A DNA stretch of 64,000 nucleotides from Hygrocybe punicea (GCA_963556145.1 OY744464.1:5766001-5830000), one strand, 5' to 3'; shown: positions 43,241-55,110, numbered from the stretch's first letter. The notes: a model not told the origin generated them from the sequence alone. Made by a program: numbers and translations.

Positions 43241-43577
43241 GTTGACCCAGGGCCAGCCATTCATGCAATGTAGGTTGAACTGGTTTCAGCTGCTGCTGCA
43301 GGACTGGGTTGATCATGGTCCAGCTCTTACTGCGGGATAGGGTTGACCTGTCTACAGCTATTACTAAAGGATTGGGTTGACCGGGTCCCAGCTCTTGCTG
43401 CAGCACCAGGTTGACCTGGGTCCAGCTCTTGCTGTGTGATCAGGTTGACCAGGGTCCAGCTATTGCTGCAGCACTGGGTTGACCTAGGTCCAGCGCTTGC
43501 TACAGGGTAGGTTAACCTGGGTCCAGCTATTGCTGTGGCATCGGGTTGACCTAGGGGCAGCCATTGCTGCAATGCGG
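43241..43577. repeat. 34-bp minisatellite, ten copies
   Basis: Unit approximately GTTGACCTGGGTCCAGCTNTTGCTGCAGCACTGG, copies 33-34 bp long, starting at 43241, 43274, 43308, 43342, 43376, 43410, 43444, 43478, 43511 and 43545. The unit is not a multiple of three, so the frame across it is incidental. Confidence 0.85.
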
Positions 43578-44786
43578 GCCCATGTTGGTCCACAGAATTG
43601 AGCCACATACCAGTCTGCAAGCATACATTTAATGTTGACAACATTGACAAAGCTCACAACAGCTGAAGCCATTATTTATTGAGAAACTGCTATCTAAATA
43701 ATCAGAATGTCTCTTTTTGTAGATCACATATATGTCCCCTGTAATATAATTTGAAATTCAATTATTATATGTAAAGGCAATAGCAAAATTCTTCTTTTAC
43801 AAATCCACAATATCTCATCCTTAGCCTCAGCTCTTACAGAAGCTCCTTATATCCAATGACAATCTATACCAAAATCAGAACATACCCCACATGGAATATT
43901 GTGCTTTTTTATTTACAGTGAGTTCTGAAAGTAATGGCCGCACCAAAATTTTTTTTTTTTGAGGCGCTTACAAAGGCTCGGTCAGTGCCATGCCAATGTG
44001 GCTGAGAAACAAGAAATATGGTTTATATGAGATTTATGGCAGCTATTCGTAATGCAGCTCTACCTTAAGCCTAAATAAACCTATCTACACCTTACAACAC
44101 CTTGAAATACTATCCTAACTGAAGGAAGTACAAAATAACTGCACAGATTAAATTTCCTTTTTGGTCACGAGATAATCGGAGATATTAGCTTGTTTTGGAA
44201 AATTGGCTTGTTTTGGAAAGTCTTAAAATCACATTTGATAATACTATTTTGGATGTCAAAAACTAGTTTACCTTTTAGTTTATTCATAGCTCACCATATA
44301 CTAAATATTGTCCAAATATAATTACAGCAGTATGTAGTCCTTAAATAATAGTACAACTTTTCCTTTATAACTAACTTAATCCATACAGTATTTCATAAGA
44401 TACAAGATTCAGCACTTAAAAATTTTACTAAGTCAAAATTTCTCAATTGAAAAAAAAAAAAAACTAGGAGTACCATAAATTACTAAATGACTGTAATGTA
44501 CCAAAAGCAACAAAATCTGAAAAGATATTGCATAACTTTTATATATTTTCAACAAAAATATAATGAACCAATAATCTATTACTTTGAGTAGTTGGTGAGT
44601 GACTTCATTCTTTATTTTATAACAATCATTATATTTGAAATAATACTTTAATTAAAATTATGTAAAAATACCACAATATATTTTCAGAATATTTCTTCTA
44701 AATATGTGTTGAAATAATTTAATTTAATTTTAAGATAATTTTTTCAAAATTTTTATCAAAATATTACACCATGTATCTAATGTTAG

Positions 44787-44978
44787 AAATTCTGGAGAAG
44801 TATATGCAAGAAAGACTAGCTCTCATAAAATAAATAAACTTTTTCTTTCTCATCATATAAAATGGTATAATATTTCATAAGATCTAATACAAAATATTTC
44901 GATCTTATCTAAGTCTTTATTTCTAATATCATGTGTTACTATATGTTAATGACTACTAATCAGACATTAAAATTAATT
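44787..44978. repeat. Decayed copy of the foldback MITE
   Basis: Aligns by eye with 29795-29975 (shared CTCATAAAATAAATAAAC and CTTATCTAAGTCTTTATTTC). Most differences replace G or C in the better copy by A or T here. Confidence 0.65.
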
Positions 44979-45070
44979 AATTAATTAATTAATGAATTTA
45001 ATTATACTTCTTCAAATACCCTGTAAACAATGATATAAAAAATTAAATATACATAATAAACATTTAAATA

Positions 45071-45522
45071 TAAGGTAGTTCTATCTGGCACCTCGAGTGC
45101 ACCTAACCTTCTATACACCTTTATCTTATATAATGGTAGCTAAATGGAATAAATCTAATGAATCAGTTTTAGTCCTGTTGATGATAAAATCACAGAAAAT
45201 CTTGCATGAGTAAGTTTACACGTTTTAGGTGTTGATAGAAAAATAATGTTTTGCTTTGATTGAATGGTTGCCTAGAAATAGAGAACTTATCTGGAATTGA
45301 TGCTTATATTTAAATATCAACTAAACAGAATTTAAAAAAAATTAGTTTTTTCATGTTATAATCTTCACACTGTATAAAAATAATTTTTCAGTCATTTTAT
45401 CACCAGTAGAACTTGAGTTAAAATTGATTAGTGAAAATTATTTTATATAGTTATCACCTTACAAGGCAAGAGGTGTGTGGAAAGTTAGGTGCACTTCAGA
45501 GAGCCAAATAGAATAATCCTTA
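45071..45522. mobile_element. MITE, 452 bp, inverted ends about 60 bp
   Basis: TAAGGTAGTTCTATCTGGC...AGTGCACCTAACCTT pairs with the complement of 45462-45522 (AAAGTTAGGTGCACTT...AATAATCCTTA). A TA or TTA duplication is possible. No coding capacity. Confidence 0.6.
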
Positions 45523-46892
45523 AATAGAATAATACTAAATTCAATGATTTAACAGATCTGATTTAATAAAATAATATTTAAAAGATTTAATATAAAATTT
45601 AATTTATGTATATAAAGCTTTAGAAAAGTACAAGAAATTTATCTTATTAATTATAATATTAATATAACAATTATTTATTCAATACTTACTATATCATTAA
45701 AAATATAGAATATTAATTCTCAAAATATAAATATATCTATATTAAAAACTAAAATTTATCTATTTGGATCTTTAAGAAGCTGCTTAGTTATCTGATACCC
45801 TGTTTCTCATATAGTTATAGTTAATTGACCTGATTAAGATAAATCAATTTATGCTTGTTCGTTACTTGAAAATAAACTTAAGAGAGTTAAGCAATGCAAC
45901 ATGCAATAATGTTAGATCTTCAGAATAAATAATAATAAGGTTTAGTAAAGTATGTGGTAAAACATAAATTAACTTTTTATCTATATTTATTGTTTCACTA
46001 TATAAAAGATGACAATTATTTTGCGTCAGTAATATATACTTATAAATTACTTAAATCTAATTTTACTATATTTTTGCTGATGATATTTCAAAGACATTTA
46101 TTTATGTATTTTAATTAGGCTACTTAGCTAGCTATGACTATATATAAGGAACAAGATATTAGATGACTAAGCAACTTCTCGAGGAGCCAAAGAGACACCC
46201 TCTCAAAAGTAATATTGATAATTTTATTAGAAAAAGTTATTTCAAATGTGATAGAAATTATTATAAAAATAGCTTTATCTGTGAATATTTTAAGTTGAAA
46301 AAAAAATAAGTCTTATGTTGTGAACAGATATTATCTGAGAGCATTAGGATTATTTGAATGGTTAGTGGTCAATGAGAAAGTGGTAAACTGGATTTATAGA
46401 AGAGCAGAAGTTACAAAAAAGTGAGAGAGATGTTATAAGTGGTATGATCTGAATCTGAATCTGTAATTCTTATAGGAGCCAAGATACAGATTGATAAAAG
46501 TTATTAGAGTTATATATATTTTATTTCTTAGAGGTTTTTACATATCAGTTTTATACTGCAAGTAAATTAGTCACTGAAGCTTATCATTTTGTGAATCACA
46601 GGATTTCAATAATTAAATGTTAGTACTGGTAATGAAACTGATACCTAGGAATTTAGTAGTAGAAAACACATCTAGGAGTCAGAAATTTAGATGGTTATAA
46701 AGTTACAAAAAAATTAACATGAGTGAGAGACCAGAAAAATTGAGTAAAAATAAGAAAGTATAGCCAAGCAATTAGAATAATCATTCTCGAGGAAGACATC
46801 CAAAGGCTGAAGCCAGTAGTCCTTGGACTCCTTAAATATCAGCTTGTTGTCTCAGGGGCAGATACATAAATCCCTTAGGACCGAAAGTACCT

Positions 46893-46974
46893 GGCACAGT
46901 CTTGAACTCGGGAGAGAGTCACGTGACAGCCTCAATGCACTCCGTAGAGTGTTTAATCACTAAGCTATGTTACC
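46893..46974 (-). other. tRNA-like sequence (SINE or tRNA relic)
   Basis: Complement of 63909-63990. It has box A-like TAGCTTAGTGATTAAAC and box B-like GAGTTCAAGAC, about 55 bp apart. The acceptor stem pairs poorly, so a working tRNA is unlikely. Confidence 0.35.
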
Positions 46975-47614
46975 AATAATATAGATGCCAACATAACATG
47001 TTTATAGTGCTAACAATATAAATTGTAATAGACTAGATAGCTGACTACAGAGTACTTCTACGTGCAGTCGCGAAGGGGTGGTCAACCGGGGGTTATAGCT
47101 GTGCCAGGTGAAAAAGGTTGGACAGGTGGATTGGAGCTAGTTGGCGGTTGGGACATTTAGGAAGCCCCACCCAGTCATTTCCATCATGAAGGAGGTGCAA
47201 GTTATCCATTCAAACCGTGGGTGGTTAGTGTCAGGGTTCTGGCTGAAAAAAGCTAGGGGGGTTGGAGACAAGTTGGTAGCGCTGATAATTGGAAGGTCGC
47301 ACCACTTTGTTTCCATTGATAAGGAGGTGCGGGGGGCCACTTAGGCTGTGGGTGGTTGCAGTTGGCCGGAGGAAACCGCGGTTCTGGCTAAAAAAGTTGG
47401 GGAGGAGGGTCAGAGACAAGTTGACAGCGCGGGAAATTAGGATGCTCTATCCTCTTGTACCCATCATTTCATGCTTCTGGGGTGTTCATTCATCTTCCAG
47501 GTGGTCCATTTCACAGTAGGAGATACCTAGTGTCGAGAGAAACATGGGGGACACAAGTCTTGTTCCGTGTTTTATTTGGTCACGCCGCGTCACCTTTTCT
47601 GCGCTTGCTCCACA

Positions 47615-48741
47615 ATGGCCCCTACTAAGTTCACTAAAGTAACTGCTGCTGCCCCTAAAAGGCTTGTTCACTCTTTCTTAGCTACAGCTGTGAGTATTAT
47701 TGTTTCTTTTGTTGCCCTATTTCACTTTTTTTGTTTAGATAAACAGTCAAAGATCTACTTCTGGCTCCAACCCTGGCCCTGCTTCCACCCCTGCTCCTGC
47801 TGCTGCTGTATTTGGCTTTGCTCCTTCCAGCCCTGCCTCCTCTCCCTCTCCCTCCAGGTCTCCCACCTCTGTCCCCTCCAAGCCTGGGGCTAGAAAGCTG
47901 GTTAGCTCCACCTCTGAGCTGATCAAGTCTCTGAGATCTAGAAAGGTAAGTTGCTAACTCTACCCCTTCTGTCTCCTTTATTTTCAACACAAACTCATCA
48001 TTCTCACTAGAATCTTGGAGCCAAAACTGCTGCTGTCAAGCATTTGGCCAATATAGCCAAAGATAAGAAAGCAGGTACAAGTTGTTATCCCCCCACGAAA
48101 AAGGGCATTATCAAGATGTTGGAACATGAGATCATGTCCAATTTGCGTCAAGTATTTCTCAAATGGCCTGTCTCCGCTTCCCAGATGGATACGTTATGTT
48201 ATGCTATGACTTGTCTTGTAGGTATGTACTACTAAATTTTTTTAATGAACTATTACAACCAATTACCTCACCCAGATAACAAGAAGCTTCTTGCAGGTTC
48301 TTATGTCCTGTCTCGCCATCTTGGTTCGATGACTATCAAGGTCTGATTTTATTTTTGTATACTATGTATAATATTTACTGATAGTAATTTTCATAGGATC
48401 AAACCACCTTTCGTGATGTCTACTATCATTTGGGCTGTATCACAGTGCCGCAATACAAGTGCTTCGCTGCCGATAACGGCTCTCTCAAGGCTAATGTCCA
48501 TCTTCACGATACCCTTAATGCTGCTACCTTGACTCTAATCAAGACCAAAATCACCAATGCTCATGCAGCCATTCTGCCTGTTCGTCCTGCTCCTACTGAG
48601 TTAGAGGTGGAGCAAAAACGTGTCAAGGCCAAGGTAAGGCACCTTCGTCATTTGGCCAAGAAAGGTTCGCAGATGGTACATGGGTTCGATACATCTGATG
48701 GGGAAGGAAATGGGGATGACTATGAGCCTGACAACAACTAA
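47615..48741 (+). CDS. Unrecognised 300-residue protein, five exons (left copy)
   Basis: Exons 47615-47689, 47739-47945, 48011-48221, 48276-48340 and 48397-48741 all have GT...AG introns of 49-65 bp and join without a stop. The N-terminus is MAPTKFTKVTAAAPKRLVHS. Residues 30-75 are rich in Ser, Pro and Ala. The middle is helical and basic (KHLANIAKDKK, TKKGIIKMLEHE), then DVYYHLGCITVPQYKCFAAD, a charged helix (ELEVEQKRVKAKVRHLRHLA) and an acidic tail ending EPDNN. No family recognised. It converges on the helicase half-gene (224 bp between ends). Its open frame contrasts with the decayed helicase beside it, suggesting selection or recent duplication. An identical translation is encoded at 62142-63268. 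Confidence 0.75.
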
Positions 48742-48965
48742 TCACTCCTGTCAGATTTGTTGGCCCATCGGTATTATTTTTGTATACCACTATGTCCATA
48801 TTATATCATCACCAGTTTCCTTGCTCAAATTCATAAACACGCCAGATTGTTCATAAGCAAAGTAAAATGATATTTTCAAATCTACATTCTGTTACGATGT
48901 AGCCATAACCATACAATCAACTCCAAGCCATTATAAAATGATCCAGGATTGGCCTCTTCCTTGGC

Positions 48966-50919
48966 TCACATCCCAAATTCCTGGATCCTCATTCCTTTTT
49001 TTAGACCAGGAAAGGCTTTTGTAGCCGCTGTAAATATAGCTGGATTGATAAAGACAAACCAGCAAAGCACCGCAACAAAATCTTCAAATGGACATGCCAC
49101 TGTCTTTTCAGGAGCAAAAACAGGATGTGTCGATGGCAAATATTGTCCCTGAGATAAGCCACATTGCCAGCAATATTCGTACTTTTGAAAAGATCTGAAG
49201 TAGTTTTTATTGAGATCAAACCATCGGATGGCGTTGTTGACAAAGACATCTTCTGGACTACGACAGCTGATGAAGTAGATATGGTTTGGGGTCTTAACCA
49301 CATCGCAACGTCCTTTCCATGCCCAACAAATGATGCACTTTCCATAGAGATATCTTGTCATGGCTTCAAGTTCTGCAACCTTTGCCTTCCTGCTTTACAT
49401 ATGTTGTGCATAAACAGCTGCATCTAGCTGCATGGCCATCGATGGTCAAATACTGATTGGCAGAATGATTGTTGTAGGAGGAAGTACTTGAGGTGTAGGT
49501 TTTGTTACTGGTCCTGCAGAACCTGTTGCGACTGGCGATGTTTGAGGTATGGGCTCAGTAGATGGACCTGAGGAGGATGAGACAACATTGGAGCTGAGTG
49601 GGGCTCCACACAATGATTCCATATCAATGTTCATGAGTGATGCGTCATCCCAACCTCCCAAGTCATAATTGTCCTTGATATCCATAGTATTTGATCGTGA
49701 TATTTGAGGTGTGTCCTTAGCCATGAGTTTTCTGACTGCATGGAGAAGCTCCATGGTTGGATTACAAAGTTCGCACTGCTCTACACCTTCTATCTCAGTG
49801 CAATCCATGTTATCTCTACCATCCATGAGACGAGTCATAACTTTTCTTCAACATTCTATATTGGTTTGTGCTCATTCTCCAGCTGTCACAATACATTGAT
49901 GGTCCTCCCAGCCATCAACCGAACAGAATATGGTGTTGTTGCTGTGAAGCAAAAACACAAATGCGGGTTGGCCACTACATCCTGCTCGTCCTGTACCTTG
50001 TTCGATGTTGATGGCACCAAAAGGTATTTCAATGAACAAAATGGCTTGGACATCTAGATGATCAATGCCATATATAAAGCCAGAGGTTGCCACCATTCAC
50101 TGGTGATGTCCTTGATACCACGACTCTTGAAACTGCACCTTCAGGTCAGATGGCATCTGGGAATGAGATTTGCAGTCTCCAAAATGTTTAGCAATTTCGT
50201 TGACAGTTGGGATGTCAATGCAGAAGATGATACCACGCGATTAAGAGGTGAAGGTGGTTTGTTGCAAATATGAAGTCAGGTCAATGGCTATTTGGTTCAC
50301 TGGTTTCATTTGGTTGTTGATGTGCAAGACATGGTATCTGATGTTTGGACATGTGGTGGGGGCCCCGATGAACTGTGTCGATGAAGGCATGCATGTTTCC
50401 TCCAACAAAAGTTTTTCATGAGTCACTGGCAATGTGGCTGTGAGGAAGATTTTCATCATGGGGTAGAAAGCAAGCTCTTTGACTCGAGCAAAGTCTCCAC
50501 GATACATCACATCGGTGAAGATCTTATGAGCTTCATCAAACACCCATCGAACAATCTTTCCTTCTTTTTGGCGATACCATCTGGAGATTTAATTCAATAT
50601 GCAACGATGTCATTACTGGCTTCTTGAGTGGACTTACTCTTTGAAACCCAATGAGATCACTGATTCCATGACCAGATACACCACATGTGCATCGTCTATC
50701 TGATGATGGGCAGATGTCCATTGACAGGTAGGTATTCCATATGCCTTGGTTTTACGAATCATATCCAGTAGTAGCGTCTTGTTTGGAATGACTACCAGAG
50801 TGATGAGATTTGTTTCAAGCAAGGCTGAAAGTAAAAAGACCACGCTTTTGCCACCACCAGTTGGTAAAATACCCACAAAACTTCTCTCTTTTGACAGTGA
50901 AAGTTCGATCATCTGTCAT
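48966..50919 (-). pseudogene. RecQ-type helicase half-gene (left copy)
   Basis: Minus strand from 50912: Walker A FVGILPTGGGKSVVF, then after a short intron FDEAHKIF (DEAH box), IFLTATLP, APTTCPNIRYHVL, a second RecA-like part RGIIFCIDIPTVNEIA, VATSGFIYGIDHLDVQAILF and NIEQGTGRAG, a cysteine pair CTEIEGVEQCELC, and a C-terminal region with CIICWAWKG and YCWQCGLSQGQ. Broken by stops after TTFTS, after GHHQ and after VTAGE. CAG at 49149-49151 is read through here, where the right copy has TAG. The start abuts a hAT end and its target duplication; the missing 5' part is the gene at 55691-59222. Confidence 0.85.
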
Positions 50920-50964
50920 TAGGCAAATGCACGGATTGGGCGGATCAGCGTGGATCACGGATAC
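50920..50964. mobile_element. Isolated 45-bp hAT end (left arm)
   Basis: TAGGCAAATGCACGGATTGG... is preceded by TCTGTCAT (50912-50919). It matches the first 45 bp of the element at 51784 with three changes, then stops abruptly. Mirrored at 59919-59963. Confidence 0.75.
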
Positions 50965-51777
50965 TCAGTTAAATTTTTCTTAGCTATACAAACTTTTCAC
51001 ACTTGCATCACAAGATGAACAAACGCTCCATTTGCCACCAATCTCTTTCAAAACATAAAAATGCATTGCCAAGTCATATCCTCCAAAAACACTGAATTGA
51101 TAATCCTTGCAAAATTAATGGTGCTCTATTGCCAACATTTAAGTCAACTTGAAACATACTTACTGGTGTTTCTTAGGAGTTACTTGGACAGGTCTCCGAG
51201 AGAGTCCCGTTGATCTGATACAGTGTCTTATTGCCATCTGCTCATGGTTAGGTCATGACTATCATAAATTCAAAATTAACCCAATGACCAACATTTCACT
51301 TTGTCGCCATTACCTTGGAATGGTTGCTTGCCAACACCTACCGCTCCTTCCAATGAACCAGGTGCAAGTTCCTCTGCCCCCAAGGATGATGTTGTTAAGC
51401 ATCATCATCATCATACAATCTTGTGTTATCATCCTTATTTCAAGCCATCCTCAGATCTAGCAGGCCTATCTAGAAGTGGTTCAGATGTCAGGAATATCAC
51501 TGAACACCAATCTGAAATGGAGATCAACTCAACTGGTAGGCATTCTCCTGAGCATGTCAACTAAGCTAATGTGGTTGCATCTAAAGAGATTCAAATTGAC
51601 AATCCCACTGCAATTGAGGATAGTTTGACCAGTCAGTATATGTGATATCCGAGTCATGGAGTGCCAAGCATTTTAATAACATTTCTAGTAACTGCCTTTC
51701 CATATCACCTAGATGGTTCCAAGTCATATTTGACCACCAATAACATCTTTACATTTATGGGAGTTCGATTCCACATC
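50965..51777 (+). other. Duplicated 5' region of the C2H2 gene (left copy)
   Basis: Mirror of 59106-59918. On this strand it carries the upstream part and the first roughly 115 bp of the C2H2/recombinase-like gene (reading ...LITFLVTAFPYHLDGSKSYL to ...VRFHI), then breaks at 51777. Frames at 51149-51564 include a histidine run and NITEHQSEMEINSTGRHS but no recognised domain. Confidence 0.65.
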
Positions 51778-51907
51778 TGTCATTAGGCAAATGTACGGAT
51801 TGGGTGGATCAGCGTGGATCACAGATACGGATCGCCTTGGATACGGGTCCGGATCAAGATTTCCCGATCTGTGCACCTGTGTATCTGTAATCGGTCCCTA
51901 TTTTGGT

Positions 51908-52007
51908 NNNNNNNNNNNNNNNNNNNNNNNNNNNNNNNNNNNNNNNNNNNNNNNNNNNNNNNNNNNNNNNNNNNNNNNNNNNNNNNNNNNNNNNNNNNNN
52001 NNNNNNN
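51908..52007. other. Assembly gap, exactly 100 N
   Basis: A round gap length typical of scaffolding with unknown distance. It lies 130 bp inside the left arm's outer junction, so linkage between the two arms depends on it. Confidence 0.98.
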
Positions 52008-52953
52008 GAACCAACAACAAGAACAGTACATATAGTGGCTGGTCTTGAGGGGAGGTAAATAGGAATACAACCATGAAGCCACAACATGTCCAACTCTACC
52101 ATGTGTTCACCATGAGGCATACATGAGGCGTCCTCATGTCGATGTTCTCGCGATCCAACTGGAGGCCCGGGTGTCATTGAGGATAGAAGAGGTCCAGATG
52201 ACTCGGATGATTTGTCATCGGATCATGTGACATGCAGAATTGCCAATTCGGGGTCTACACTTGCTGTAATGGGCAAGTACGCAGTTTGGCAAGTGCATTG
52301 CATGGTCGGGTCGAAGATGGGTATCGTCCAGTGTAGGATTGGTGATGAGAGTGTCTTGAGGTAGCAGGGACATAGCGACAAGGTCGGTATAAAGGAAAAC
52401 AAAGGAATGTATGGAGGGAAAACCAACTAGGATGGTGGGATAGTCGAGGTCAGACATATGAACAGCATAAGCTGTACCGGATGACGATGTCTGTGTCAAT
52501 GACGTATCGAGGGGTGATGTCTTGTCCTGTCTGTGGAACAATGCAGTCCACCTGATGTTGGTATTCATCCAAGAAAGGGTATTGTTGTAAACGAGTGTGG
52601 GAGATATCAAGGTTATAGATGGAAAAGGGTAAATGAATGTGGGTCCAGGTTTCGAGTCATGGCACAGGTGACAAGCTGTGGGAACAAGTCGTCGGGTACT
52701 GCAATGAAGCGATGTCGTGCGAACAATATGCGATAGGGGTTGGTTCACTGTTTGGGAAGTCGTATGGTCTGTGGTCGAAGTCCAAAAGAATGTGCTTCGG
52801 CGATGGTCGGATTAGAGAGAACAGTGAAATGTCTTGTGATCGGGGATTGTTCAGAGTTCGCATGCAGGTGAGGAATGTCGTCGGATTGTCAGGGAGGATA
52901 ATGGTGGGCACAGGGTACGAATATGGAAACCAAATATCCGGGAATGGCAATTG

Positions 52954-53124
52954 TCAATTATGTGTCGATATATTGTCGAGGTGGAAGTCAGAAGTATCAA
53001 TGGCGGAAGGGTTTCGGTGCCGATGCCAAAGATAGATCATAACAAGGTAGAAACCGATCAGGAAGGTGATGGCAATGCTGCCAATAACAATTACGGTAAT
53101 GAGCTGTGTCGGGAGTACAGCCAT
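52954..53124 (-). CDS. Possible 56-residue membrane protein
   Basis: Short minus-strand frame from ATG 53124 to TGA 52954: MAVLPTQLIT, then a strongly hydrophobic stretch (VIVIGSIAITFLIGFYLVMI), then YLWHRHRNPS. One predicted membrane span. It sits within non-autonomous hAT F. Surrounding frames at 52215-53439 (minus) have protein-like composition but no recognised family. May be chance. Confidence 0.2.
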   Translation of the reverse strand: MAVLPTQLITVIVIGSIAITFLIGFYLVMIYLWHRHRNPSAIDTSDFHLDNISTHN

Positions 53125-53623
53125 TGGGAATCGGTTTGTCGTGGGATGAAGTCAACAATATGTCAGGGCGAGGGAAAAGACAATAGCGATGATGTCCGTC
53201 GGCAAGGAGACTATTCGGGTACAGCAAGGTAACGTGGGGATGTGTCCATGGTCGGTCTGGATTGTTCTAGAAGAAGAAAGGATGAAAAGAGAACAAGAAC
53301 AAGAATAAACAATGATGTCCAAAAGAAGACAAAAGGCAAAGGGGAACGAAAAAGGAAGGTATGGTAAAGTGGAATCGTCATCGTGGGTAGCGGAGTCGGA
53401 ATCGGAGTTGCGGAGTTGAAAAATGTAACATGCACCCACCTCCCGTTGCAGTAGATTTTTTGTTTTTTTGTTTTTTTTCTTAGCTACTAATTACACAAAC
53501 GACGACAACGGCAGTACCAACAACACAAACACCACACACCTGACGAGGACAACAAGCGGTAAGGACAAGGGTGACAACGGCGGCCACCACGATGACGACG
53601 ACAACCTACATCTCTCCAAATAG

Positions 53624-53624
53624 G

Positions 53625-53661
<37 letters not shown>

Positions 53662-53740
53662 CCACCACGACCACCACAGTGACCATGACCACGACCACTA
53701 GCACGACCACTAGCACGACCACGACCATGACCACGACCAC
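53624..53740. repeat. (ACA)n and (CCACGA)n microsatellites
   Basis: About 13 ACA units, then variants of ACGACCACTAGC and CCACGACCATGA. Confidence 0.85.
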
Positions 53741-55110
53741 TGTTATGTGAATGTTTGTTTCACCAAGAATTACCGGAGTTGACTTTGTTCAGGTACCTTC
53801 TTGTTGTTCGTGGGTTTCTAATATTTAAATAACCTATCAGGAAGGGGTTTGTGGGTATATGTACTATATGAATCAATAGAATGTAATAGTGAGGTCTCTT
53901 CAATTAAGAATTGAGACTTTGAGTAGGTATGAATAGTAATTGGGTGTGTGATGTATTGAAAATACTAATATTCACTACTGGAATATAAAAATATGAACTA
54001 ATGAATACTGATAACAATATTCACCAGTTGAATATGGACAGTTTTGGCTACAGGGCCTATTCAATCAAGAGTATCTCTGGGTATTATAATATCTGACTTA
54101 AATCCGAAGCTTCAAACGCACATTGGCTACTAGTTCAGGGATATCTTTAATACCTTTTGAATACTCTGTTTTGTTTAGGATGAAACCTTAACCTTAGAAG
54201 TGTATCTAGCTGACTAATGCTGACTAATGAATTGATTGAACTGAGTGAACTGGGTGAATTCTCCTTGATGACAAGGGGAACTCAGAGAATGATAGAATAA
54301 GAGTGAACTAGACTGGATTGCAAGCACTAGCTACTACAATGAGTAACTACTAGTACTAAGAGAATGAGGGATCACACTGTGTGAACCCAACTGAGAGTGA
54401 CTACTGAGTGGTGAGGGGGGAATCCTACTGACTACTGGAATTTGGGGGCCCTATTTATACTGTTGGAGAACAATGGGGGACTGAGAACAATGGGAAAGTG
54501 AGAACAATAGGACTGAGTCATGAGAACAATGGATGGCATCAAAGAGGCTGTGAACAATGGGCTCTATCTCCATTTGGACTGTTTAGAACAATAGACTGCT
54601 CAGAACAATAGACCATTATCTTTATGTAAGCAGAATATCACAATCACTCTCTGATGCATCCTATCTTATCATTATCTTATCATCCTCTTGTTCACATCTT
54701 ATCTAATCATTTCCCATTATCTAGCTGAGTTGCTTTTGATCAATACAAGTAAACAAGATTTGTAATCAATCCATTACTGCTAATATAGGTAAGAATGCTA
54801 GTTGGGCTTGTCTCCTTGCACGCGCAATACAGAGAAATATATAATAAATACTAATGAGTGGGGGATGTGCCTCTGTACACCATACATAAACGACTAGGTC
54901 TGGGCATTGCTAGTGAAGCCATAATAAATGATATAAAAGTAAGCATAAATGCTAATTGTGTCTGTTCACTAGCATGCGTAATGTGGAAAGGCATAGAATG
55001 GGTACTAATGAGTGTAGGTGTGCATCCATAGTGTTGCACTTAAATATCTAAGTCCGTGGTCCGATGGTAAACCCATGACATTACACCCAAAAACACTTGG
55101 GGTCATGACA
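53741..55110. mobile_element. Possible solo LTR inside hAT F
   Basis: Starts TGTTATG and ends CATGACA, short near-inverted ends around 1,370 bp of non-coding, AT-richer DNA unlike the GC-rich flanks. It includes an imperfect tandem duplication (about 54790-54890 and 54940-55040, both with ACTAATGAGTG). An alternative right end is ATTACA at 55085. No target duplication found. Confidence 0.3.

Larger units (their letters stand above)
43578..46882. other. AT-rich island of decayed repeats, no genes
   Basis: From about 43680 to 46880 the sequence is strongly A/T biased and has no open frame of length. It contains a MITE (45071-45522), a decayed MITE copy (44787-44978), and an unpaired Tc1-like end, TA-CAGTGAGTTCTGAAAGTAATGG (43914-43939). 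Confidence 0.7.
46883..51777. repeat. Left arm of large inverted repeat
   Basis: Each base n matches the complement of 110883-n. The arm is at least 4,895 bp, because the right arm runs to the window edge. It ends at ...TTCCACATC, one base inside the 8-bp TCTGTCAT flank of the hAT end at 51784. I noticed two base differences from the right arm (49101/61782 and 49151/61732). Confidence 0.95.

Noticed and set aside
43327..43650. Minus-strand frame with repeated GPRSTQ-like text
   Set aside because: It spans the 34-bp minisatellite; the unit is not a multiple of three and the frame is incidental.
43914..43939. Tc1/mariner end TA-CAGTGAGTTCTGAAAG
   Set aside because: No matching inverted end was found in the window, so no element can be defined.
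53741..55110. Calling this a confirmed solo LTR
   Set aside because: Ends are only near-inverted, two alternative right ends exist, and no target duplication was found; kept as a low-confidence feature.
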